Source: Candidatus Methanophaga sp. GoMg3.2
Lineage (GTDB): Archaea > Halobacteriota > Syntropharchaeia > Alkanophagales > Methanospirareceae
Reading direction: 5' to 3'
DNA: 5,900 bases
NCBI GenBank assembly: GCA_013180565.1
Contig: QBUN01000344.1
Span: 3,971-9,870, forward strand
Below the pieces are notes generated by a model, which was not told where the DNA came from, did not search any database, and worked only from the letters and a program-made list of their open reading frames with translations. Below are positions 1-5,760 of the stretch, piece by piece (position 1 is the stretch's first letter; every line of letters begins with the position of its first letter). Made by a program: the position numbers and the translations under genes.

Positions 1-841
1 TATCTATCAATGGCGTCTTCCTTTCTACAAGCTCCACATCAATCAGGTTTCTAAGATATGGGCTTATATCAGTGCCTTTAGCGCCGATATAATCTCTAAT
101 TTCACCTAATTTCGTATGGCCAGAAGCAATAGCACCCAATATCTTCTTATATGTCTTCACATCTCTAAACTCATATTTCATGAGGAAATCAATCTCCGAT
201 TTCAGAAAGGTGTCTACCTTCTTCAGCTCATCATCCAGCCATTCCCAGAACGGATAATTTATTTTCGCAAGATAGAAGGGGATACCATCAGAAAAGCCGT
301 ATATTTCTATACGTTCTTCAGTTGTAGATACCGGAAAAAAGTCGGTCAATTCCGCGAATTTCAATGCCCTCAATTTAAGCTGCCCTGTTTTTCGGCCATA
401 CAAGGGTGCGTGATAGCTCAGAACTTGGCTTTCCATCATGGATATGGACGAGCCAAGTAGTATTAATTTCGTCTTTGTATTTGCAAGAAGGACATCCACT
501 ATCCTCTGGAGTTCGGAAACAACTTTCGGGTTCTCTTTTATCAGGTTTGGAAACTCATCAATAATTATTATCTTGTCTTTCAAGAAATTGAATATGGCTT
601 CCAGATCCGCTTCCACATATTTTATTCGGGGTTCCACCCGAGAAGCAACGTCTTTGAGCTTTTTGAGATTGTTCTCGTCGGTTGCAAGATAATAGATAAA
701 ATCTTTCCCTTTTACACTGGCAAGAGCAAGAGTTGTCTTTCCTATTCTTCTTCGTCCGTAAATGACATATAAATCCAAATTGGGCCCGTTTAATTTCGCT
801 TTGATTGCATCTAACTCTTTTTGCCTGTTTATGAAATTCAT
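1..841 (-). CDS. Archaeal AAA-type ATPase with C-terminal winged helix (partial)
   Basis: The frame reads from ATG at 841 leftward for 280 codons with no stop and leaves the window, so the C-terminus is missing. The N-terminus FINRQKELD (residues 3-11) fits the FxxREkEL opening of the archaeal ATPase family (PF01637-like). Walker A is GRRRIGKTT (29-37), Walker B is IIIIDEF (91-97), and a sensor-like GSSISMM (130-136) is followed by YGRKT (148-152), a pattern typical of this family. Residues about 215-280 (KKILGAIASG, KLGEIRDYIG, SPYLRNLIDVELVERK) look like the winged helix that precedes the DUF234-type nuclease-like domain; that last domain would lie outside the window. Family members are usually about 430-470 residues. 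The family is expanded in archaea and mostly uncharacterised, so the substrate is unknown. The start is supported by GGTGAG just upstream and a TATA box. No partner gene is adjacent. Confidence 0.9.
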   Translation of the reverse strand, partial: MNFINRQKELDAIKAKLNGPNLDLYVIYGRRRIGKTTLALASVKGKDFIYYLATDENNLKKLKDVASRVEPRIKYVEADLEAIFNFLKDKIIIIDEFPNLIKENPKVVSELQRIVDVLLANTKTKLILLGSSISMMESQVLSYHAPLYGRKTGQLKLRALKFAELTDFFPVSTTEERIEIYGFSDGIPFYLAKINYPFWEWLDDELKKVDTFLKSEIDFLMKYEFRDVKTYKKILGAIASGHTKLGEIRDYIGAKGTDISPYLRNLIDVELVERKTPLID

Positions 842-849
842 AGCTCACC
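842..849 (-). promoter_or_regulatory. Ribosome binding site of the ATPase gene
   Basis: On the minus strand, GGGGTGAGCT directly precedes the ATG at 841. GGTGA matches the archaeal anti-Shine-Dalgarno sequence, with about 3 nt of spacing, and this fixes the ATPase start. Confidence 0.6.
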
Positions 850-897
850 CCTTTTCTATTTCTGTTAGTAATATAATAGATATTATACTAATTTGTG

Positions 898-907
898 TTA
901 TATAAAG
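898..907 (-). promoter_or_regulatory. TATA box of the ATPase gene
   Basis: The minus strand reads CTTTATATAA, a strong archaeal TATA box preceded by an A-rich, BRE-like stretch (CCAAAAA). Transcription would start about 25 nt downstream, near 877, leaving a leader of roughly 36 nt that contains the ribosome binding site. The start site is inferred from spacing only. Confidence 0.6.
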
Positions 908-922
908 TTTTTGGTGTTTAAG

Positions 923-934
923 AAGACGCGTCTT
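923..934. promoter_or_regulatory. 12-bp perfect palindrome, candidate operator
   Basis: AAGACGCGTCTT is a perfect palindrome lying about 16 bp upstream of the ATPase TATA box, a suitable position for a dimeric regulator. No second copy was seen in the window. A regulatory role is inferred from position only. Confidence 0.3.
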
Positions 935-1042
935 TTTCCAATTTTAAGAAATGGTTAAAGCCTCAGAGCTACTGATGTGCCCGCGAAGCATTTTTGTTAA
1001 AACTTTTTTTATTGTATATAAATTATAACTTCTACCTATTCA

Positions 1043-1158
1043 GGACGCAGATTTACGCAGATTTACGCAGAAAACTATTTCCTCAAATTATCAAATAAAT
1101 GCCTTACGTTTAACTTCCGGTCATTTTAAATCCTGATTATCTGCGTTCATCTGCGTCC
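1043..1158. repeat. Inverted repeat of 10-nt periodic units (ACGCAGATTT family)
   Basis: The left arm (1043-1070) consists of GGACGCAG followed by two exact copies of ATTTACGCAG. The right arm (1139-1158) is ATCTGCGTTCATCTGCGTCC. Its reverse complement matches 1043-1062 at 18 of 20 positions, including 10 perfect base pairs at the outer end. The loop between the arms is about 76 nt. A related element lies at 5701-5759. I infer a dispersed, non-coding repeat family; similar ACGCAGATT-type intergenic repeats are familiar from environmental genomes, but I could not search for them. Confidence 0.75.
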
Positions 1159-1183
1159 GATTATCAAAAATTATTCTTTCTTG

Positions 1184-1197
1184 AAAAAAAGAGAAAA
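1184..1197 (-). terminator. Oligo-T terminator of the reductase gene
   Basis: On the minus strand, about 8 nt past the TGA stop, the sequence reads TTTTCTCTTTTTTT. Archaeal transcription commonly ends at such U-rich tracts without a stem. The inverted repeat further downstream could add to termination. Confidence 0.5.
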
Positions 1198-1205
1198 GCG
1201 TTTAA

Positions 1206-2390
1206 TCAAAGCATCATTCTCAGAAGACTGAAAAGTATCTTTGGGTTCTTTTTTATCACTTCTTTCAATAAGCCGCGTTCACTGAACCCTTTTGTTTTTA
1301 GTTCGCCTGCTAAGAGATGAAAAAACTTGTTCTGTTCCTGACGGTTCAAGCCCAGCACAATATTCTTTATCCTCAAGCCAGCATCCAAAACTCTACCAAA
1401 CTCTTTGCGCCATCGCTTCTCGTATTCCATCAGCCTACGTTTTGAGAAGTTCTTTTCGTGCCTTGCTTTTGCAATTACGTCACCGGCTATCTCGCCGTCT
1501 CGCATCGCATATACTATCCCGCCACCGGTGAACGGATTGACATGCCTTGCCGCATCACCGACTAAAATCATACCATTTGCTACCGTTTCATATTTTGGAC
1601 CGCTTAATGGCACAGCACCGAATACCTCTGCTATTACTTCGCCATTCGGGAACCGATCGGAAACGAAAGCATTAAGATAATCAAGAGCACGATGGTGGTC
1701 ATAAGAGACAGCGCCACTTATACCGATACCCACATTTGCGCTATCGGGACTCTTAGGGAACACCCAAGCATAGCCCTTCGGTGCAATCTCGTCACCAAAG
1801 AAGATTTCACAATAGTCGTGATTGAATTCGATGTTGCACATAAGGAACTGAGCGCAGATAGCGAGGTCATTTAAGGGCAGACTGGTATCAATACCACCCC
1901 ATCGGCCGATTTTTGATTCCACGCCGTCCGCACCAACGACGACATCTGCGGAAATACGGACGTCAACACCCGCGGAGTTTACATACACGCCCTTTGCATA
2001 GCCTTCTTCCTGAATGACACCGTACGCATGCGTTCTGACCCTAACTTCAGCACCCGCACGTGCAGCTTCGAGAGCCAAGAACTTATCAAAAAACTGCCGG
2101 TCCAGTACATAACCGGTAACTTCCTCGCCGGCAACAGATAAAATCACCTGCGTGCCGTCCGGCCCATAAGTGATATTTCCTTTAAACGTTGTGCATATAC
2201 ATCTGGGATCAAGGTCAACGAACCGCTCAACCTCCCTACTTACACCCTCTGCGCATTTCACGGGCACGCCTATCACCGGATTCCGCTCGATCAAAAGAAC
2301 ATCCAAGCCACGTTCTGCAGCGGTCTTGGCCGTCATACTGCCCGCAGGCCCCGCGCCCACCACTACAACGTCATATGCTTCCTCTTTCAT
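1206..2390 (-). CDS. Geranylgeranyl reductase family flavoprotein
   Basis: This 394-residue protein belongs to the geranylgeranyl reductase family. In archaea these FAD enzymes saturate the isoprenoid chains of digeranylgeranylglycerophospholipid, giving fully reduced ether lipids; some paralogues act on quinones or other prenyl chains. The FAD-binding Rossmann motif GAGPAG is at 12-17, with an acidic E35 ending the second strand. GVPVKCAEG (41-49) carries the family cysteine (C46). VGADGVES is at 152-159, the PKGYAWVFP signature at 204-212, and the second FAD motif VGDAARHVNPFTGGG at 277-291. Length is normal for the family. I chose ATG 2390 because the motif begins right after it. The frame stays open upstream to about 2570, but that part crosses a heptamer repeat and the promoter. 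A terminator follows. Assignment to the lipid substrate is inferred from the archaeal context. Confidence 0.93.
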   Translation of the reverse strand: MKEEAYDVVVVGAGPAGSMTAKTAAERGLDVLLIERNPVIGVPVKCAEGVSREVERFVDLDPRCICTTFKGNITYGPDGTQVILSVAGEEVTGYVLDRQFFDKFLALEAARAGAEVRVRTHAYGVIQEEGYAKGVYVNSAGVDVRISADVVVGADGVESKIGRWGGIDTSLPLNDLAICAQFLMCNIEFNHDYCEIFFGDEIAPKGYAWVFPKSPDSANVGIGISGAVSYDHHRALDYLNAFVSDRFPNGEVIAEVFGAVPLSGPKYETVANGMILVGDAARHVNPFTGGGIVYAMRDGEIAGDVIAKARHEKNFSKRRLMEYEKRWRKEFGRVLDAGLRIKNIVLGLNRQEQNKFFHLLAGELKTKGFSERGLLKEVIKKNPKILFSLLRMML

Positions 2391-2436
2391 TGGATCTGAC
2401 AATAGGTAGTTAAAGGTGAGCATAGTTAAAGCTATG

Positions 2437-2444
2437 TATAAATT
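2437..2444 (-). promoter_or_regulatory. TATA box of the reductase gene
   Basis: The minus strand reads AATTTATA. Standard spacing puts the transcription start near 2413, about 23 nt before ATG 2390 and downstream of the alternative ATG at 2423. This supports the shorter protein. No clear Shine-Dalgarno sequence precedes ATG 2390. Confidence 0.45.
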
Positions 2445-2461
2445 GCGGTGGAGACGCACGA

Positions 2462-2503
2462 GGCATAGGGCAAAAGGCAAAGGGCAAAGGGCAAAGGGCA
2501 TGA
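2462..2503. repeat. Six-copy heptamer tandem repeat (GGCAAAG type)
   Basis: Six consecutive 7-nt units read GGCATAG, GGCAAAA, GGCAAAG, GGCAAAG, GGCAAAG and GGCATGA. Three central units are identical and the outer ones have diverged. The array lies between the reductase and kae1 promoters, immediately upstream of the reductase TATA box. Read on the minus strand it gives CCCTTTG-type units that encode a low-complexity PFALCPLPFALC stretch, which is not part of the reductase. Confidence 0.85.
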
Positions 2504-2542
2504 GAAGGTTAATGGCATTTAAAACGTATAAGAAGGAGTTGG

Positions 2543-2555
2543 AAAATTTTAATAC
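2543..2555 (+). promoter_or_regulatory. Possible kae1 promoter
   Basis: AAAATTTTAATAC, preceded by GG, resembles a BRE plus TATA element. A start about 25 nt downstream, near 2576, would give a short leader before ATG 2598 or 2610. A second candidate, CATTTAAAAC at 2517-2526, is nearly as good, so the choice is uncertain. Confidence 0.3.
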
Positions 2556-2571
2556 AAAAATAATTCGCATA

Positions 2572-2590
2572 CTTTCTTTTTGAAAGAAAG
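2572..2590. repeat. Short perfect inverted repeat in the kae1 leader
   Basis: CTTTCTTT (2572-2579) and AAAGAAAG (2583-2590) are 8-nt perfect inverted arms separated by TTG. The element sits just before the kae1 start and would form a small weak hairpin or a protein-binding palindrome. It could also be chance in an A/T-rich purine/pyrimidine stretch. Confidence 0.35.
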
Positions 2591-2609
2591 GCTATTTATG
2601 ATAGAGATA

Positions 2610-3623
2610 ATGACGATAGTATTAGGGCTAGAAGGGACGGCATGGAACCTCAGCGCGGCAGTGGTTAGTGAAGAGGAAGTACTATACGATGCGGAATCAA
2701 CGTATAAGCCGTTACAGGGCGGTATACATCCGCGTGAAGCGGCGCAGCATCACGCATCGGAGATGAAAGAGGTAGTCACAAGAGCTTTAAGGGCTGTTAA
2801 GGAAGAAGGGATACTATTAAAGCATATAGATGCGATCGCGTACTCGCAGGGGCCTGGCTTGGGTCCCTGTCTCAGAACTGTAGCGACCGCAGCGAGAGCG
2901 CTCTCGATATCGTTAAAGAAACCCTTAATCGGCGTTAATCATTGCATTGCACATATAGAAATCGGGCGATGGCGATGTAGCACGAGAGACCCGGTAGTGC
3001 TATATGTAAGTGGAGCGAACACGCAGGTACTGGCATACCGTGCGGGAAGATACAGGGTCTTGGGCGAGACACTGGATATAGGACTAGGGAATGCGATAGA
3101 CAAGTTCGCTCGTTACCTGGGTCTGAGCCATCCTGGAGGCCCGAAGATAGAGGAATGGGCATCTAAAAGCACTAACTATGTCCCGCTGCCATATATAATA
3201 AAGGGTATGGATTTATCCTTTTCGGGATTGAGCACTGCGGCTAAGGCCGCAACGGATTCGCATCCGGGAGAGAAGGTGGGCATTTGTTATTCCTTTCAGG
3301 AGACTGCATTTGCCATGCTTACAGAAGTAACCGAGCGAGCGATGGCACATTGCAGCCGGGACGAGCTGCTGTTAGCTGGTGGCGTAGGTGCGAACAAGAG
3401 GTTACAGCAGATGCTAGAAATAATGTGCCGAGACCGCGGAGCAAGATTCTACGTGCCCGAATCCCGCTATTTGAAGGATAACGGGTCTATGATTGCCTAT
3501 CTTGGTCTGATAATGTACAAACACGGAGACATAACGCCACTAGAGGATTCAGGAGTTAATCCTCATTTCCGACCCGATGATGTCAAAGTCACGTGGCGAA
3601 AAAGCGAAAGGTTTAAAAGTTAG
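2610..3623 (+). CDS. kae1: Kae1, tRNA N6-threonylcarbamoyladenosine synthase catalytic subunit
   Basis: Kae1 is the ASKHA-fold catalytic subunit of the cytoplasmic KEOPS complex. It transfers the threonylcarbamoyl group to A37 of ANN-decoding tRNAs (t6A). The 337-residue protein opens with VLGLEGTAWN (4-13) and has GGIHPREAAQHHA (37-49) and SQGPGLGP (79-86). The metal ligands are H111 and H115 in NHCIAH, Y132, and D290 in KDNGSMIAY; they match those of known archaeal Kae1 in order and spacing. LAGGVGANKRL lies in the C-terminal half. SGANTQ (134-139) replaces the usual SGGNTQ. No Bud32 kinase domain follows, although many euryarchaeal proteins are Kae1-Bud32 fusions. I chose ATG 2610 by family alignment. 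ATG 2598, with AAGG 6 nt upstream, would add four residues, and TTG 2580 is unlikely. It is divergent from the reductase and may be cotranscribed with the downstream pair. Confidence 0.95.
   Translation: MTIVLGLEGTAWNLSAAVVSEEEVLYDAESTYKPLQGGIHPREAAQHHASEMKEVVTRALRAVKEEGILLKHIDAIAYSQGPGLGPCLRTVATAARALSISLKKPLIGVNHCIAHIEIGRWRCSTRDPVVLYVSGANTQVLAYRAGRYRVLGETLDIGLGNAIDKFARYLGLSHPGGPKIEEWASKSTNYVPLPYIIKGMDLSFSGLSTAAKAATDSHPGEKVGICYSFQETAFAMLTEVTERAMAHCSRDELLLAGGVGANKRLQQMLEIMCRDRGARFYVPESRYLKDNGSMIAYLGLIMYKHGDITPLEDSGVNPHFRPDDVKVTWRKSERFKS
3606..3619 (+). promoter_or_regulatory. Possible internal promoter for the tetrapyrrole gene pair
   Basis: CGAAAGGTTTAAAA at the end of kae1 resembles a BRE (CGAAAG) followed by a TATA box (TTTAAAA). 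Normal spacing gives a start near 3641, about 17 nt before ATG 3658. The genes could equally be read from the kae1 promoter, since the gap is only 34 nt. Confidence 0.35.
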
Positions 3624-3657
3624 CAGAAACCATTTAATAAAGAGTACCATACATACT

Positions 3658-4308
3658 ATGCTCCCACTATATGTCGATGTCTCAGATAAAAGAATAGTTG
3701 TTTTTGGCGGCGGTATCGTTGCAGAACGTAAAATACGCCAGATCTTGGACACTGACAGTGCCGGCGGAAAGATGAATATAGAGGTCTACAGCCTTGACTT
3801 TATACCGTCGATAGAATCTATGAGTAAACAAGGCGTAATTCGATGCTTCCAATCCAATCTGTGGGAGCAGGATATTGGAGAGCTCGTAAAGGGCGCCTTT
3901 TTAATACTCATTTGTACCGATGACCGACAGTTAAATGATCGTATCCTAAAAGAGGCGGCTAAATTTGAGCTGCTTATCAATTATGCCGATTACGGGGATG
4001 CGTTTATGTCTTCGGTTATTAACAAGGGCGGATTCATTATTTCGGTCTCCACAGCCGGTAAAGGGCCTGCAATGGCACGATATATGAAGAAGAAGATCGC
4101 AGCGCTCGTAGGCGAAAGAGAGGCGAAAATGTTGCAGATACAATCGCGCCTCAGACATTATTTGAAACAGAGGATAAAAGACGAAGAGCAGCGGCGTAGG
4201 ATTTTGAACAGTGTCTTGGACGATCCGGAATGCTGGTCTGCACTTGATGCGCCCATAGATATTGCGGAAAAGGCTATATTTAGGATTGTAGGTGATAGAT
4301 ATGCATAG
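3658..4308 (+). CDS. Precorrin-2 dehydrogenase / sirohydrochlorin ferrochelatase
   Basis: This 216-residue enzyme resembles the N-terminal half of CysG and yeast Met8p. It oxidises precorrin-2 to sirohydrochlorin with NAD and may insert iron to give siroheme. In archaea the products feed siroheme, alternative heme synthesis, cobalamin or F430. LPLYVDVSDKRIVVFGGG opens the protein, with the nucleotide motif GGGIVAERK at 17-25. ICTDDRQLN (85-93) and NYAD (108-111) follow. D111 aligns with the catalytic aspartate of the family. STAGKGPAMAR (131-141) is the substrate-site motif, with Gly136 where GKSP is usual. The C-terminal third is helical and charged, as expected. No SAM-dependent methyltransferase half is present. 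ATG 3658 was chosen because homology starts there; an upstream ATG at 3577 would add 27 basic residues overlapping kae1. The gene overlaps hemA by 8 nt. Whether it also chelates iron cannot be read from sequence. Confidence 0.9.
   Translation: MLPLYVDVSDKRIVVFGGGIVAERKIRQILDTDSAGGKMNIEVYSLDFIPSIESMSKQGVIRCFQSNLWEQDIGELVKGAFLILICTDDRQLNDRILKEAAKFELLINYADYGDAFMSSVINKGGFIISVSTAGKGPAMARYMKKKIAALVGEREAKMLQIQSRLRHYLKQRIKDEEQRRRILNSVLDDPECWSALDAPIDIAEKAIFRIVGDRYA
4290..4296 (+). promoter_or_regulatory. Ribosome binding site of hemA
   Basis: AGGTGAT is a full match to the archaeal anti-Shine-Dalgarno sequence and lies 4 nt before ATG 4301, inside the upstream gene. It shows that the GTG at 4292 is part of the binding site and not the start, and suggests coupled translation. 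Confidence 0.75.
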
Positions 4309-5584
4309 ACTTGCTACTTTATGGTTTTCGTATAAAAAATGTAGTGTAAAGGAATTGGAAGAGATAGGCGAGCGTTTAAAGCCCGAGATATTCGTAAATG
4401 ACCCGCGTGTGGATGGATATGCCATTATAAATACCTGTAACCGCGTAGAGGCGTATATCAGTTCGGACAATTCAAAAGCGGTCTTAGATGAGATCCTTAA
4501 CCACAATAAATTCGATAAATACGGTATTTTCGTCGGTGAAGACGCTTTATGGCACCTCATGCGGGTCGCTTGTGGACTTGAATCGATGATGGTGGGCGAG
4601 GACCAAATTCTAGGTCAGATAAAGAAGTGCTACTTAGATAGCAAGAAAGAAGATACAATCGATTTTATTCTGGATATGGCGTTCGACCGAGCGATAAAAG
4701 TAGCGAAGAGGGCGAGGATAGAGACGAGAATAAATGAAGGGTCTGTTTCTATTGGTTCCGCAGCGGTTGAGCTTGCAGAATACGTTACCTGGGGGCTGGA
4801 AGGCAAGAGCATTTTAGTAATTGGTGCAGGAGATATGGGTACGCTGGTAGCAAGAGCTATATCCGAGAAGAAATTGAAAGCGATGTTTATCGCAAATCGA
4901 ACGTATGAAAGAGCGAAGGAGTTAGCAGAAGAGGTCGGCGGCAAGGCGGCGAAACTGGACGAAAGTGAGCGGTATCTCTCGGTCTGTGATGTCGCTATAA
5001 GCACTACGTCTGCACCACATTATGTCCTGGATTATAATTTGATGAAACGGGTAATGGAACATCGTATAAATGATAACGTCCTGCTCATCATAGACATAGC
5101 GAATCCGAAAGATGTGGAGGTGCGAGTGGGCGATATAGAGGGCGTGGAGTTGTATAACCTGGACAGTTTATACGAGATAAGTGAGGAGAACCTGAAGAAG
5201 CGGCTTTCTGAGGTTGATAAAGTAGAAGGGATAATAGATGAGGAGGTGGAACTATTTAAAAAGCTTTTGAACCGTAAAGAGGCGGAAAAGCTTATTGCTA
5301 TGCTTTATGAACATGGCTCGCGTATAAGAGCGGAAGAGAGAAAGAAAGCTATACACTATATAGAGAACGGACGAGACCCAAAAGAGGTATTGGATGCTTT
5401 CTCTCATGCGGTACTATTTAAAACGCTTCATGCACCTGCGATGATGATCCGGAACTACATAGAGAAACGAAGTAGCGTCACCGAAGAACGATGTGATGAG
5501 TGCGATAATGGTGTCGGCGATTTTATCGATTTCCTCATGGTTGAGTTCGAGAAGGTTTTGGAAGACGAAAAGAGGAATTTGTAA
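4301..5584 (+). CDS. hemA: Glutamyl-tRNA reductase (HemA)
   Basis: GluTR reduces glutamyl-tRNA(Glu) to glutamate-1-semialdehyde with NADPH, the first committed step of C5-pathway tetrapyrrole synthesis in the cytoplasm. The 427-residue protein has the three expected parts. The catalytic domain (about 1-150) carries the thioester-forming Cys46 in NTCNRVEAY, H85, and GLESMMVGEDQILGQIK (92-108). GSVSIGSAAVELA (147-159) leads into the NADPH domain with GAGDMG at 175-180 and ANRTYERAKELA. A helical dimerisation domain follows from about residue 300. The tail beyond about residue 390 is an addition with a C398-x-x-C401 pair and an acidic helix. ATG 4301 is chosen because AGGTGAT precedes it. The start overlaps the stop of the precorrin-2 dehydrogenase gene (ATGCATAG), so the two are probably cotranslated. 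The other early pathway genes (hemL, hemB, hemC) are not next to it in this window. Confidence 0.96.
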   Translation: MHRLATLWFSYKKCSVKELEEIGERLKPEIFVNDPRVDGYAIINTCNRVEAYISSDNSKAVLDEILNHNKFDKYGIFVGEDALWHLMRVACGLESMMVGEDQILGQIKKCYLDSKKEDTIDFILDMAFDRAIKVAKRARIETRINEGSVSIGSAAVELAEYVTWGLEGKSILVIGAGDMGTLVARAISEKKLKAMFIANRTYERAKELAEEVGGKAAKLDESERYLSVCDVAISTTSAPHYVLDYNLMKRVMEHRINDNVLLIIDIANPKDVEVRVGDIEGVELYNLDSLYEISEENLKKRLSEVDKVEGIIDEEVELFKKLLNRKEAEKLIAMLYEHGSRIRAEERKKAIHYIENGRDPKEVLDAFSHAVLFKTLHAPAMMIRNYIEKRSSVTEERCDECDNGVGDFIDFLMVEFEKVLEDEKRNL

Positions 5585-5691
5585 CAATGCAAGGGCGTTT
5601 ATGATGTTCGTTTAGCTCAATTTTATAACCACAAGATTAGGGAACTCACGAATGATAATTTACCAGAACGGTATCTAACATTTTCCAATGA

Positions 5692-5700
5692 TTTTTTTTT
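5692..5700 (+). terminator. Oligo-T terminator after hemA
   Basis: A run of nine T lies about 108 nt past the hemA stop. A second T run at 5725-5732 sits in the loop of the adjacent hairpin. Together they fit an archaeal U-rich terminator for the plus-strand operon. Confidence 0.5.
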
Positions 5701-5760
5701 GAGACGCAGATTAACGCAGATTTATTTTTTTTCTGTGTTAATCAGTGTTAATCAGTGTCA
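5701..5760 (+). repeat. Second 10-nt periodic inverted repeat (hairpin)
   Basis: The left arm GACGCAGATTAACGCAGATT (5703-5722) pairs with 5740-5759, which contains two exact copies of TTAATCAGTG (5738-5757). Of 20 positions, 16 are Watson-Crick pairs, 2 are G-U and 2 are A-A mismatches. The loop is T-rich (5723-5739 region). The left arm is clearly related to the repeat at 1043-1070. The G-U pairs form only in plus-strand RNA, the sense of the hemA transcript. Confidence 0.7.

Larger units (their letters stand above)
842..1205. other. Intergenic region between reductase and ATPase genes
   Basis: This 364-nt stretch is AT-rich and has no convincing gene on either strand. It contains the ATPase promoter and palindrome (left), an inverted repeat of 10-nt units (1043-1158) and the oligo-T terminator of the reductase gene (right). 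I saw no tRNA-like fold or C/D-box pair. Positions 935-1042 hold nothing recognisable beyond AT-rich runs. Confidence 0.6.

Noticed and set aside
116..848. Three short frames (plus and minus strand) over the ATPase gene
   Set aside because: They are shadows of the ATPase frame, which has intact Walker A, Walker B and winged-helix motifs over the full interval.
1043..1070. Possible CRISPR repeats
   Set aside because: The units are only 10 nt, directly adjacent, without spacers, and no cas gene is present.
842..1205. tRNA or other structured RNA gene in the intergenic region
   Set aside because: No cloverleaf, TTCRA loop or anticodon arm could be assembled; the only strong structure is the periodic inverted repeat.
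2391..2570. N-terminal extension of the reductase to about 454 residues
   Set aside because: The extra residues are encoded by the heptamer repeat and the promoter region, show no family similarity, and lie upstream of the inferred transcription start.
3577..3657. Earlier ATG start for the precorrin-2 dehydrogenase gene
   Set aside because: It would overlap kae1 by 47 nt and add a basic, non-homologous 27-residue leader. Family similarity begins exactly at ATG 3658.
4292..4300. GTG start for hemA
   Set aside because: The GTG is inside AGGTGAT, the ribosome binding site for ATG 4301.
3946..4560. Antisense reading frame of 204 codons across the precorrin-2 dehydrogenase/hemA junction
   Set aside because: It runs opposite two well-conserved genes, its translation resembles no known family, and there is no sign of its own promoter or ribosome binding site.
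5436..5452. C-box-like ATGATGA that might mark a C/D-box small RNA
   Set aside because: It lies inside conserved hemA coding sequence and no matching D box with kink-turn geometry was found.
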